From NCBI GenBank assembly GCA_937929935.1, contig CALFUL010000015.1:97395-161394 (forward strand): DNA of 64,000 bases, in the 5' to 3' direction. Source of the stretch: an uncultured Flavobacteriaceae bacterium (GTDB lineage Bacteria > Bacteroidota > Bacteroidia > Flavobacteriales > Flavobacteriaceae). The position numbers were made by a program, and so were the translations under genes. The notes under the pieces were generated by a model. That model searched no databases, had not been told where the DNA came from, and saw nothing but the letters and a program-made list of their open reading frames with translations. Below, in pieces: positions 54,600-62,884 of the stretch; position 1 is the first letter of the stretch; every line of letters starts with the position of its first letter.

Positions 54600-54938
54600 A
54601 TGGCAAATTCAAAATTATACAAAGGAAGCTTAAACACCATCATCTTAAAATTGTTGGATGAACAAGGTAAAATGTATGGTTATGAGATTACTCAAAAAGT
54701 AAAAGCGTTAACTAAAGGTGAACTCAAAATTACCGAGGGTGCTTTATACCCAGCCCTTCACAAATTAGAAGCTGAAGGCTTATTAGAGGTTGAGGTTGCC
54801 AAAGTTGATAATAGACTTCGTAAATATTATAAGCTCACTGAACAAGGCGAAAAAGAAACAGTTAACCGTTTAGCAGAATTAGAGGATTTTATCAGAAGTA
54901 TGCAGCAGTTAGTCAACCCTAAGTGGAGTATATCATGA
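54600..54938 (+). CDS. PadR family transcriptional regulator
   Basis: 112 residues. Winged-helix core with LKLLDEQGKMYGYEITQKV, LKITEGALYPALHKLEAEGLLEVE (recognition helix and wing) and RKYYKLTEQGEKE, the standard small PadR (PadR-s2-like) form with a short C-terminal dimer helix. It likely represses genes in response to a ligand. Its TGA overlaps the ATG of the next gene (ATGA), so it is translationally coupled to two membrane proteins. Divergent from the PaaE-like gene. Confidence 0.93.
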   Translation: MANSKLYKGSLNTIILKLLDEQGKMYGYEITQKVKALTKGELKITEGALYPALHKLEAEGLLEVEVAKVDNRLRKYYKLTEQGEKETVNRLAELEDFIRSMQQLVNPKWSIS

Positions 54939-55579
54939 GCTCGGTATTAACAAAAGAGGAAATTATATTTATCGACACCTATCTTATAAATACTGACATT
55001 CAATTTATAGATGTAAGAATGGAAATGGTGGATCATATAGCCTCAACCATTGAACAAAAAATAAAAACTAAGAATACTTCTTTTTATTTGGCTTTTAAGG
55101 CTTATATGATTGAAAACAAAAAAGAGTTAGAAAAAAATTATAAGCAGCAAAAAAAGAAGAATCAATTAAACGGATTCAAATTATTGTGGCCAGTATTAAA
55201 GAAGCCTGGGATGGTTTTTTTATTTATAATTAGCTTAGTATTACTTCACAATTTTGAGAGTTTTACAGGAAATGAATTTCCTTACATAGCAGTAATGTGG
55301 TCTTATTTTATTTTTATCGCCACGGTTTATTTTATTTTTTCTATTCCTTTTAAGAAAAATAGATTTTCAAATCTTGAAGCACTTTCTTGGGTAATATTTG
55401 TTTGGCATTATGTATTAATGTTAATATTCAACTACAACAATCTACAACCAACGTTTTATGCGCAATTACCATGGCTCATTAATCTTTTTACCGCTTTTTT
55501 TATCTCTTTTTGTACCGCATGGTTATTTACTTTTTTCAAACAAAGAAAACACTATAAACAAAAATTTAGAATTGAATGA
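54935..55579 (+). CDS. PadR-linked membrane protein A (HAAS-like N-terminus)
   Basis: 214 residues from ATG 54935, chosen over ATG 54923 because it makes the ATGA overlap with padR. The cytoplasmic N-terminal helices (about 1-75) carry RMEMVDHIASTIEQ, matching the neighbour's HMELVDHLADGIEV; this resembles HAAS-type helical domains found beside PadR regulators. Then come four membrane helices (about 88-106, 118-138, 150-168, 182-203) and a basic tail. Function unknown; sensing or membrane-stress response is an inference from the PadR link. Confidence 0.75.
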   Translation: MSSVLTKEEIIFIDTYLINTDIQFIDVRMEMVDHIASTIEQKIKTKNTSFYLAFKAYMIENKKELEKNYKQQKKKNQLNGFKLLWPVLKKPGMVFLFIISLVLLHNFESFTGNEFPYIAVMWSYFIFIATVYFIFSIPFKKNRFSNLEALSWVIFVWHYVLMLIFNYNNLQPTFYAQLPWLINLFTAFFISFCTAWLFTFFKQRKHYKQKFRIE

Positions 55580-56280
55580 AACTCTCTGAAAACCAAATAG
55601 AAGAATTGTTTGTTTTTGTGCGAAAGCATTATGTAGAACATTATGATTTGCACATGGAGCTTGTTGATCATTTGGCAGATGGTATCGAGGTGCAATGGCT
55701 TGAAAATCCAAAAATGTCTTTTAAAGAAGCACGTCAAAAAGAATTCAAAAAATTTGGAGTTTGTGGTTTTTCTGACATTATTGAAAAAAGACGCCGGGCT
55801 ATGGAAAAGCGTTACTACAAAAACATATTTAAATTCTATAAAGAGTACTTTAAAATTCCAAAAATAGTGTTGCTCGTTACTTTGACATTGTTGACCTTTC
55901 TATGCATACGTTTGTTGCCTGATGACTATAAAACGTATTTTGTTTTGGCTGGGGTTCTGGTTTCTGTGGTGGTAATGACCTTTCGGTCTATTAAAAATTA
56001 TAGATTTTATCGTAAAAAAATAGGCATCGAAAAGCGGTGGATGTTTGAAGAAAACATTTACAACTTTGGTAATGTAATAAGCATTGTGATGCTTCCCATT
56101 CATATAATTAACCCCTTAATGAATGCGCAAAGCTTAGCGCTTAACAATATATATTTAGAATTGGGCTTGGCTTTTTTTACGGTGAGTATTGTTCTTTTAA
56201 GTTATATCATGATTTATGTTATTCCGTCAAAAGCACAAGAGCTTTTATCTGAAACTTACCCTGAGTATAAATTGGTGTAA
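55576..56280 (+). CDS. PadR-linked membrane protein B (paralogue of A)
   Basis: 234 residues, overlapping gene A by 4 bases (ATGA). N-terminal LSENQIEELFVFVRKHYVEHYDLHMELVDHLADGIEVQ is related to the N-terminus of protein A, followed by a basic juxtamembrane region (KRRRAMEKRYYKN) and four membrane helices (about 95-112, 117-134, 155-175, 190-222). The pair probably arose by duplication and diverged. Function unknown. The operon padR-A-B has no clear terminator before the sprE region. Confidence 0.75.
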   Translation: MKLSENQIEELFVFVRKHYVEHYDLHMELVDHLADGIEVQWLENPKMSFKEARQKEFKKFGVCGFSDIIEKRRRAMEKRYYKNIFKFYKEYFKIPKIVLLVTLTLLTFLCIRLLPDDYKTYFVLAGVLVSVVVMTFRSIKNYRFYRKKIGIEKRWMFEENIYNFGNVISIVMLPIHIINPLMNAQSLALNNIYLELGLAFFTVSIVLLSYIMIYVIPSKAQELLSETYPEYKLV

Positions 56281-56421
56281 GTTTTGACTTCTGAGAAAGG
56301 CAATTTCAGTATTAGTTGCGGCTTCTTTTCTTTCAATTAAGTATACACGTGCATTTTATCGATCATCAATATAATATTATGTGTGTTTTTTAGTTTAGAT
56401 AACATAAGAATACATGCAATT

Positions 56422-58974
56422 TTGAACTTTCGAATTAAACTATTTATTTCTGCTATTCTTGGGGCGCTTCTTTTCAATGCTTGTTCAGTAAAAAAAGACA
56501 AGTTTATCAATCGCAATTGGCACGCCCTGAATACCAAATACAATGTCTTGTACAATGGCAATATTGCTTTTGAACAAGGGCGTGAAGAATTGAATTCTAA
56601 TTACAAAGATGATTACTGGGAAGTACTACCTGTAGAAAGACTTCAAGTTACTGATCAAATAAAATTAGATTCAGAAAACAACAATCCGAATTTTGTTCTT
56701 GCTGAAGAGAAGGCCACCAAAGCCATTCAGAAGCATAGTATGGATGTTAATGACTACGAAAGAAATCCTCAAACTGATGAGGCGTTTTTACTTTTGGGTA
56801 AAGCACGATATTTTGATCAACGCTATATTCCGGCATTAGAGTCTTTCAATTACATCCTTAAAAAATATTCAGAAAGCGATAAGTTAAATGAAGCGCAAAT
56901 TTGGCGTGAAAAGGTTAATATTCGCCTTGAAAATGAAGAACTGGCGTTAAAAAACCTGAAGCGACTTTTAAAATATGAAGTTCTAAAAGACCAAGAATAT
57001 GCTGATGCCAGAGCTATGATGGCACAAGCTTTTATTAATTTAAAGGCACCTGATACAGCCATTCAAAACTTAAAAATTGCGGGGCATTACACCAAAAAGA
57101 ATACTGAAAAAGGAAGATACTACTACATCATTGGCCAACTATATAATCAACTTGGCCATAAAGACAGTGCTAACTATGCTTACGACAGGGTTATTGAGTT
57201 AAACAGAAAATCGCCTCGTGTTTATATGATTAATGCTGAAATTCAAAAAATTAAAAACATAGAAATTACAGCCGCAAACAAAGAAGAAGTTTTTTTACAC
57301 TTAACTGATTTAGAAGAGAATCGTGAAAACAGACCTTTTTTAAACCTTATTTATCGTCAATTGGCAGAATTTCATCTTGAGAACAATTCTGATAGTTTGG
57401 CGCTTTCTTATTTCAACAAATCATTACGCGCTAGTCTAGACCAACCTAAATTGAATGCCTTGAATTATGAAAATTTAGCGCTATACAATTTTGATGAAAA
57501 CCAATATAAATTGTCAGGAGCTTATTATGATAGTGTCTTGACTAATTTAGAAGAAAACACTAAAAAATATAGGTCAACTAAAAAGAAGCTTGATAATTTA
57601 GAAGACGTAATTAAGTATGAAGATGTAGTGCAGTATGTTGATAGCGTTTTAACCTTATCTAAAATGTCAAAAGATGAGCAAGTTGCTTATTTTGAATCTT
57701 TTGTTGCAGAAATAAAAGCTAAAGAAGAGGCTGCAGCTAAAGCTGCTGAAGAAAAGATAACTGCGAGCTTTGCTTCTTTTGGAGATTCAAAAAACGGAAA
57801 AGAAAACAAAGGCAAGTTTTACTTTTATAATATTCAAAGTTTAGGATATGGTAAGAATGAATTCACTAACCGTTGGGGCAAAAGAGAATTATCTGATGAT
57901 TGGCGTTGGAGCGATAAAGCAAGAATAGTTCAGGTTGAAGTGGCAGAAGGTGAAGTTGCGAATGATAGTTTGAGTGCTCAAGCTAAAGATGAAGAAAAAT
58001 ATGATATAGCTACTTACATTGATAAAATACCTACTGATCAAAAGATAATTGATAGTTTAAATGTTGAAAGAAATTTTGCTAACTATCAATTAGGATTAAT
58101 TTACAAAGAGAAGTTCAAAGAAAATCTTTTGGCGGTTGACAAACTTGAAGACGTTTTGAAGTCGAACCCTGAAGAGAGATTGATTCTTCCTTCAAAATAT
58201 AATTTGTACAAAATATATGAAGAAGAAGGTAGTGCTTTGACTGAAACTATGAAGGCTGACATTATTAAAAATCATGCAAGCTCACGTTACGCTGAAATTT
58301 TATTAAATCCGCTAGCTGTTTTGGCAGGTAATGAAGATAGTCCGCAGTCAAGATATACTGACTTGTATAAAAAATACAAAAATCAAGAGTTTTTGAATGT
58401 TGTGACGCTATCTGAAGAAAACATAAATAGATTTACTGGCGACCCAATAGTGCCTAAATTTGAAATGCTGAAAGCAAACGCAATAGGACGTTTAAATGGA
58501 TTTGAGGAATTTAAAGAAGCCTTAAATTATGTGGCGCTAACCTATCCTAACAACCCTGAAGGAAAGAAAGCAGAACAAATGGTTGCAGAACAGTTGCCAA
58601 AATTAGAGAAAAAGGAATTTTCTTCGGAAACAGAATCTGAAGGCACAGCCAATTGGAAAGTAATGTATCCTTTTAAAAGATTTAAAGACGCTGAGGCCAA
58701 CGAACTCATAGAAATTTTAGAAAAATCTATTGCTGATTTGAAATACAGTAATAAAATTTCAAAAGATATTTATAGTTTAGAAGATCAATTTGTAGTGGTT
58801 CATGGTTTTAAATCTAAGAATCGTGCGCTCGGATACGTTGAACTTTTAAAAATTAACAAGGATTATAGGATTGACAAGCAGAATTTTGTTATTTTATCAT
58901 CCAATTATCAGATTATCCAAATTCATAAAAATCTAGAAGATTACAAGAATACAATTTTAACTCCTAAACCTTAA
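56422..58974 (+). CDS. sprE: SprE/PorW-type gliding motility and type IX secretion lipoprotein
   Basis: About 850 residues. TTG 56422 is chosen because it gives a standard lipoprotein signal (MNFRIKLFISAILGALLFNAC, lipobox LFNAC); GTG 56383 is a longer alternative. After the lipobox comes KFINRNWHALNTKYNVLYNGNIAFEQG, the characteristic start of SprE/PorW, then many TPR-like helix pairs (about 50-430), an Ala/Glu/Lys coiled coil (about 425-450) and a C-terminal conserved part. SprE/PorW is an outer-membrane-associated lipoprotein required for type IX secretion, and for gliding in gliding species. It is followed 8 bases later by a bactofilin gene. Confidence 0.85.
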   Translation: MNFRIKLFISAILGALLFNACSVKKDKFINRNWHALNTKYNVLYNGNIAFEQGREELNSNYKDDYWEVLPVERLQVTDQIKLDSENNNPNFVLAEEKATKAIQKHSMDVNDYERNPQTDEAFLLLGKARYFDQRYIPALESFNYILKKYSESDKLNEAQIWREKVNIRLENEELALKNLKRLLKYEVLKDQEYADARAMMAQAFINLKAPDTAIQNLKIAGHYTKKNTEKGRYYYIIGQLYNQLGHKDSANYAYDRVIELNRKSPRVYMINAEIQKIKNIEITAANKEEVFLHLTDLEENRENRPFLNLIYRQLAEFHLENNSDSLALSYFNKSLRASLDQPKLNALNYENLALYNFDENQYKLSGAYYDSVLTNLEENTKKYRSTKKKLDNLEDVIKYEDVVQYVDSVLTLSKMSKDEQVAYFESFVAEIKAKEEAAAKAAEEKITASFASFGDSKNGKENKGKFYFYNIQSLGYGKNEFTNRWGKRELSDDWRWSDKARIVQVEVAEGEVANDSLSAQAKDEEKYDIATYIDKIPTDQKIIDSLNVERNFANYQLGLIYKEKFKENLLAVDKLEDVLKSNPEERLILPSKYNLYKIYEEEGSALTETMKADIIKNHASSRYAEILLNPLAVLAGNEDSPQSRYTDLYKKYKNQEFLNVVTLSEENINRFTGDPIVPKFEMLKANAIGRLNGFEEFKEALNYVALTYPNNPEGKKAEQMVAEQLPKLEKKEFSSETESEGTANWKVMYPFKRFKDAEANELIEILEKSIADLKYSNKISKDIYSLEDQFVVVHGFKSKNRALGYVELLKINKDYRIDKQNFVILSSNYQIIQIHKNLEDYKNTILTPKP

Positions 58975-58981
58975 AAGAACC

Positions 58982-59446
58982 ATGTTTTCAGATAACAAAA
59001 AACCTAAAGCTATGAATGAAATAGGCGGTCAACCCAATAGAATTGAAAAGAATACTAAAATTAAAGGAGACATTGTTTCTGAAGCAGATTTTAGAATTGA
59101 CGGAAAATTAGACGGCAACGTAAAAACTTCTGGTAAAGTAGTTATAGGTAAGCACGGTTATATTCATGGTAAAGTTGAATGTGTTAATGCTGACATTGAA
59201 GGTAATTTTAATGGCGAACTTTTGGTAACTGACTTGTTATCTTTGAAATCTTCAGCAGTAATTGAAGGCACAGTTTCTGTAAATAAATTGGCAGTAGAGC
59301 CGGGCGCAACTTTTAATGCAAGTTGTACCATGAAAGGCAAAGGGTCTAGTTCAATGAGTTCAAACTCTTCTTCAACATCAGCTACTTCTGGCGGATTTAA
59401 ATCTTCTTTAGGAAGTAATTCAAATGGATCAGCAAAAGCCTCGTAA
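58982..59446 (+). CDS. Bactofilin (polymer-forming cytoskeletal protein)
   Basis: 154 residues. The bactofilin core (about 20-120) is a right-handed beta-helix with regular strands: RIEKNTKIKGDIVSEADFRIDG, GNVKTSGKVVIGKHGYIHGKV, ADIEGNFNGEL. A Ser-rich, low-complexity tail (about 120-154) follows. Bactofilins form stable filaments at the membrane and often cooperate with M23 peptidases or secretion and motility apparatus. It lies 8 bases after sprE, so the two are probably cotranscribed, with the terminator at 59518-59551. Confidence 0.9.
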   Translation: MFSDNKKPKAMNEIGGQPNRIEKNTKIKGDIVSEADFRIDGKLDGNVKTSGKVVIGKHGYIHGKVECVNADIEGNFNGELLVTDLLSLKSSAVIEGTVSVNKLAVEPGATFNASCTMKGKGSSSMSSNSSSTSATSGGFKSSLGSNSNGSAKAS

Positions 59447-59517
59447 GAAAAGCATTTCTATTTAAATCAAGGATGTTTTTAATTTCTTTGAAAAAAAGTG
59501 CAATTACAATATTTTAT

Positions 59518-59551
59518 AATTGCCACACTAATTAAGTGTGGCAATTTTTAT
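59518..59551 (+). terminator. Rho-independent terminator after the bactofilin gene
   Basis: 12-bp perfect stem AATTGCCACACT / AGTGTGGCAATT (59518-59529 with 59535-59546), loop AATTA, followed by T-rich DNA. It ends just before the atpZ promoter. Confidence 0.88.
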
Positions 59552-59557
59552 TTTGGG

Positions 59558-59565
59558 TAATTTTG
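59558..59565 (+). promoter_or_regulatory. -7 element for atpZ
   Basis: TAATTTTG matches TAnnTTTG, 17 bases before ATG 59583, directly after the terminator. Confidence 0.55.
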
Positions 59566-59582
59566 TGTACTAGTTACTTAAT

Positions 59583-59798
59583 ATGTCAAAACGCAAGAAA
59601 CAAGCAAATTACTGGTTAAGCCTTACAGGAATAGCTGTGCAAATGGGTGTTATTATTTATTTAGGTTCTTGGCTTGGTAAATGGTTAGACGAAAACTATG
59701 AAAAAGACAACAATATGTTCACTATAATTTTAACTCTCTTCGCAGTAGCAGTGTCAATGTATCTTGTAATTAAACAAACTAAAAAGTTAAACCCTTAA
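59583..59798 (+). CDS. atpZ: AtpZ/AtpI-type F-ATPase accessory membrane protein
   Basis: 71 residues, two membrane helices (about 13-31 and 44-64) with GIAVQMGVIIYLGSWLGKWLD, the AtpZ/AtpI pattern. Such proteins help assemble the c-ring or supply Mg2+/Ca2+ to the ATP synthase. It starts the atp operon and precedes the DUF6168 gene by 1 base. Confidence 0.88.
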   Translation: MSKRKKQANYWLSLTGIAVQMGVIIYLGSWLGKWLDENYEKDNNMFTIILTLFAVAVSMYLVIKQTKKLNP

Positions 59799-59799
59799 T

Positions 59800-60186
59800 T
59801 TGGATAGAAAAATAATTTCATTCGCCGTTCAGCTATCTTCAGCGCTCTTATTTTTAGCACTACTTCATATTGCGTTTTTCTATGCACGTAGTAATGAGAT
59901 TCCATATGATTTAATAGTATTAGGCTATATAGTGAACTTTGCCATGGCATTGGGTATTTATTATGTAATGGTGCAATTGGCAAAAAGGCAAAATAAAAAT
60001 TTGGGCTTTGTCTTTTTGTTTGGAAGCACATTGAAGTTCGCTGTTTATTTTCTTATTTTCAATCCGCTTTTTATGCAAGATGAGAACCTTTCTAAGGTAG
60101 AATTCTTCATCTTTTTTGTTCCTTATATTAGTTGCTTAATCATAGAGACATTAGCCCTTGTTAAGTTACTCAAAGACATGGATTAA
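59800..60186 (+). CDS. DUF6168 family four-helix membrane protein
   Basis: 128 residues starting at TTG 59800, with four hydrophobic helices (about 8-28, 38-58, 66-84, 98-122). It corresponds, from memory, to DUF6168, a flavobacterial protein placed between atpZ and atpB; position and topology are like the ATP synthase I protein of other bacteria. An assembly role is inferred from position. The 60187-60260 gap holds the atpB promoter. Confidence 0.78.
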   Translation: MDRKIISFAVQLSSALLFLALLHIAFFYARSNEIPYDLIVLGYIVNFAMALGIYYVMVQLAKRQNKNLGFVFLFGSTLKFAVYFLIFNPLFMQDENLSKVEFFIFFVPYISCLIIETLALVKLLKDMD

Positions 60187-60260
60187 AAGCTTGATTTTAC
60201 TGTATATCGAATACTAGAAAATAAAAAGCAAAATGCTTTTTTATTTTTAGGATAATACCG

Positions 60261-60268
60261 TACATTTG
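60261..60268 (+). promoter_or_regulatory. -7 element for atpB
   Basis: TACATTTG matches TAnnTTTG, 56 bases before ATG 60325; it gives the structural ATP synthase genes their own start. A long 5' leader would remain. Confidence 0.6.
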
Positions 60269-60324
60269 CAGCGATTTTTAGGGTGCCAAATAACGGAATT
60301 ATTAGACCGATATTTTTGAGGAAT

Positions 60325-61437
60325 ATGCGAAAAACATTTTTGACTAAGTTTTTATTTGTTGCAACAATTTTTGTGAGCATGAGTGCTTTTGCTAGTATTG
60401 AGGATGGCAATGATGAAGAAGGTGAAAAAAGCCTCAAGGCTGAAATTACCGAATATATTGACCATCACTTGTTAGATTCGCATGATTTTTCTTTGTTTTC
60501 AATTGAACAAGAAGATGGCTCAAAAAAACATATAGGTTTTCCGCTTCCTGTTATTCTATGGGATGAAGGATTAAAGTTTTTCTCTTCTTCTAAATTTCAT
60601 CATGGTGAAACGCTTGCTGAGGTTGATGGCAATTACTACAAATTATATCATAGCAAAATATACAAAACCGATGCTGCTGGAACTATCAACTATGATGAAA
60701 AGCATCATGCAACAAATGTAAAACCTTTAGATTTTTCAATTACTAAGGGTGTAGTTATGATTTTTATTACTGGGTTGTTAATGTTTTTGTTATTTAGAGG
60801 TTTAGCAAAATCGTATGCTAAGAATGGTAGTATTCCAAAAGGCATTGGTCGTTTCTTTGAGCCAATAGTACTTTATATAAGAGATGACATTGCGATTGCA
60901 AATATTGGTGAAAAGCGATACAAAAAATACATGCCATTTTTATTAACCGTGTTTTTCTTTATTTGGTTTTTAAATATGTTTGGAATGACTCCATTAGGAG
61001 TTAATGTAACCGGCAATATTGCGGTTACTGCTGCCTTGGCGGTTCTTACATTCTTGTTGACCAATTTAACAGGGACCAAAGATTACTGGATGCACTTGTT
61101 TAATCCACTTGGGGATTCAATGCCTTGGTATGGAAAACTTCCTTTATATATAATTCTAATCCCAATTGAAATTTTAGGAATTTTCATAAAACCATTTTCT
61201 TTATTGATTCGTTTGTATGCGAATATGACAGCAGGTCATATTGTTATAATGAGTTTGATAGGATTGATGTTTATTTTTAAAAGCTGGATTGGCAGTCCAT
61301 TATCATTCGGATTGGCATTTGCAATTTCGTTGATTGAAATATTAGTAGCGCTTTTACAAGCGTATATATTTACAATGCTTTCTGCCTTGTATTTTGGTTT
61401 TGCTTCAGAAGAGCATGATCACGCAGAAGCACATTAG
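60325..61437 (+). CDS. atpB: ATP synthase F0 subunit a
   Basis: 370 residues from ATG 60325, which has a GAGG-type ribosome site just upstream (TTTGAGGAAT) and opens a signal-peptide-like segment (RKTFLTKFLFVATIFVSMSAFA). A hydrophilic N-terminal extension of about 130 residues precedes the core, as is usual in Bacteroidota. The core has about six helices and the essential Arg in LLIRLYANMTAGH. It forms the proton half-channels against the c-ring. GTG 60283 is a less likely start. Confidence 0.96.
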   Translation: MRKTFLTKFLFVATIFVSMSAFASIEDGNDEEGEKSLKAEITEYIDHHLLDSHDFSLFSIEQEDGSKKHIGFPLPVILWDEGLKFFSSSKFHHGETLAEVDGNYYKLYHSKIYKTDAAGTINYDEKHHATNVKPLDFSITKGVVMIFITGLLMFLLFRGLAKSYAKNGSIPKGIGRFFEPIVLYIRDDIAIANIGEKRYKKYMPFLLTVFFFIWFLNMFGMTPLGVNVTGNIAVTAALAVLTFLLTNLTGTKDYWMHLFNPLGDSMPWYGKLPLYIILIPIEILGIFIKPFSLLIRLYANMTAGHIVIMSLIGLMFIFKSWIGSPLSFGLAFAISLIEILVALLQAYIFTMLSALYFGFASEEHDHAEAH

Positions 61438-61493
61438 GTTATTTAACGTAGCCGAATTAAAATTTAATGTTTAATTTTTAATACATATATATT

Positions 61494-61691
61494 ATGACAA
61501 TTCCAAGAATTGTAGGAGCAGGATTAATTGTAATAGGTGTTGGTGTTGGTATCGGTAAAATCGGTGGCCAAGCTATGGAAGCTATTGCTCGTCAGCCTGA
61601 AGCTTACGGAAAGATTCAAACAGCGATGCTAATTGCAGCAGCGCTTATTGAAGGTATTGGGTTTGCTGCGTTGTTCGCAACACAAGAGTAG
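61494..61691 (+). CDS. atpE: ATP synthase F0 subunit c
   Basis: 65 residues, two-helix hairpin. The first helix has the glycine zipper GVGVGIGKIGG, the polar loop is ARQPEA, and the second helix has the ion-binding Glu in AALIEGIGFAALF. The residue after this Glu is Gly, not Ser/Thr, which argues for proton rather than sodium coupling (inference). A strong hairpin follows at 61707-61743. Confidence 0.96.
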   Translation: MTIPRIVGAGLIVIGVGVGIGKIGGQAMEAIARQPEAYGKIQTAMLIAAALIEGIGFAALFATQE

Positions 61692-61706
61692 ACTTAAAAA
61701 CCAATA

Positions 61707-61743
61707 ACGAATAGTTGTAACGGTTGGTTGCAACTGTTCGTTG
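61707..61743 (+). other. Intercistronic hairpin between atpE and atpF
   Basis: AACGAATAGTTGTAAC (61707-61722) pairs with GTTGCAACTGTTCGTT (61728-61743) with a few G-T pairs, followed by a T-rich run. It may be a partial terminator or an mRNA-stabilising 3' structure that raises the c-subunit dose, which is needed in about 8-15 copies per enzyme. Confidence 0.65.
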
Positions 61744-61776
61744 TTTTTAAAATTAAACAATTAAAAATATAATATT

Positions 61777-62277
61777 ATGGATAAGTTAATTGAAGATTTT
61801 TCGTTAGGATTGTTTTTTTGGCAATTGGTATTATTCATTGGTTTGGTCTTACTACTTCGAAAATTTGCATGGAAACCTATTCTTGATTCGGTTGGTGAAC
61901 GTGAAGAAGGTATACGAAGTGCATTAGCTGCAGCTGAAAATGCTAAAAAGGAAATGCAAAACGTAACTGCTGATAGCGAGAAATTATTGAAAGAAGCGAG
62001 AGCAGAACGCGAAGCTATGTTGAAAGAGGCTCGTGAAATCAAAGATAAATTGATTGCAGATTCTAAAGAGTTAGCCAAAGTAGAAGGCGATAAGATGATG
62101 AAGCAGGCTCAAGCTGCTATAGAAAGCGAAAAGAAAGCTGCTGTTGCTGACATCAAAAGCCAAGTGGCAAATCTTTCTGTAGAAATTGCTGAAAAAGTAA
62201 TCAAAGAACAACTTTCTAATAAAGACAAGCAATTGAAATTGGTTGATGATTTATTAGGTGACATCAAATTGAATTAA
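61777..62277 (+). CDS. atpF: ATP synthase F0 subunit b
   Basis: 166 residues. One N-terminal membrane helix (about 10-27, SLGLFFWQLVLFIGLVLLL) is followed by RKFAWKPILDSVGEREEGI and a long charged coiled coil (about 35-150), the peripheral stalk that links F0 subunit a with F1 delta. 6 bases before atpH. Confidence 0.97.
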   Translation: MDKLIEDFSLGLFFWQLVLFIGLVLLLRKFAWKPILDSVGEREEGIRSALAAAENAKKEMQNVTADSEKLLKEARAEREAMLKEAREIKDKLIADSKELAKVEGDKMMKQAQAAIESEKKAAVADIKSQVANLSVEIAEKVIKEQLSNKDKQLKLVDDLLGDIKLN

Positions 62278-62283
62278 TAAAGC

Positions 62284-62823
62284 ATGAGCGATTCTAGAGC
62301 AGCCTTACGTTATGCAAAAGCTATTCTTGACCTTGCCGTTGAGAAAAAGGTTATTGATGCCTTAGAAAGCGACATGCAAAATATTGTAGGTACAATTTCT
62401 GGTAGTGTTGAACTTCGTGACATGTTAGCGAGTCCGGTAGTAAAAGGCGCCGCTAAAAAAGAGGCTTTATTAGCCATCTTTAAAGACAGTTATAAAGTAA
62501 CTGAAGGGGCCATTAGCATGTTGGTTGACAATAAAAGAATTGCAATGCTTAATGAAGTGGCTTCTAAGTATCTAATTCTTAATGAAAAATTAAAGGGTAA
62601 AGATATTGCTCACGTTACCACAGCAGTTCCTTTAACCGCTGATTTAGAAAAGAAAATTTTAGCTAAAGTTGCTGAAATGACGGGCAAACAAGTATCCATA
62701 GAAAATAAAATAGACGAGAGCATTATTGGCGGTTTCGTTTTACGTGTTGGCGATTTGCAATATGACGCAAGTATCGCAAATAAATTGAGTAGTTTAAAAA
62801 GAGAATTTACAAATAGTTTATAA
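62284..62823 (+). CDS. atpH: ATP synthase F1 subunit delta
   Basis: 179 residues. SRAALRYAKAILDLAVEK at the N-terminus and the C-terminal ESIIGGFVLRVGDLQYDASIANKL (with the IGGF and DxS motifs) are typical of OSCP/delta. It connects the peripheral stalk to the alpha3beta3 head. Followed by a 61-base gap with a heptanucleotide tandem repeat before atpA. Confidence 0.97.
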   Translation: MSDSRAALRYAKAILDLAVEKKVIDALESDMQNIVGTISGSVELRDMLASPVVKGAAKKEALLAIFKDSYKVTEGAISMLVDNKRIAMLNEVASKYLILNEKLKGKDIAHVTTAVPLTADLEKKILAKVAEMTGKQVSIENKIDESIIGGFVLRVGDLQYDASIANKLSSLKREFTNSL

Positions 62824-62843
62824 AATCAATATGAAGAGATGAG

Positions 62844-62877
62844 ACGTCTTACGTCTTATGTCTTACGTCTTATATCT
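62844..62877. repeat. 7-bp tandem repeat (ACGTCTT-like, 4-5 units) before atpA
   Basis: Units ACGTCTT, ACGTCTT, ATGTCTT, ACGTCTT, then ATATCT, in the atpH-atpA gap and ending 7 bases before the atpA ATG. Copy changes would move the translation start region of atpA relative to atpH. Confidence 0.85.
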
Positions 62878-62884
62878 AGAACAT

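Noticed and set aside
56346..56351. CACGTG hexamer upstream of sprE as a third parS site
   Set aside because: Only the 6-bp core matches; flanks are not GTT(T/C)..(G/A)AAC.
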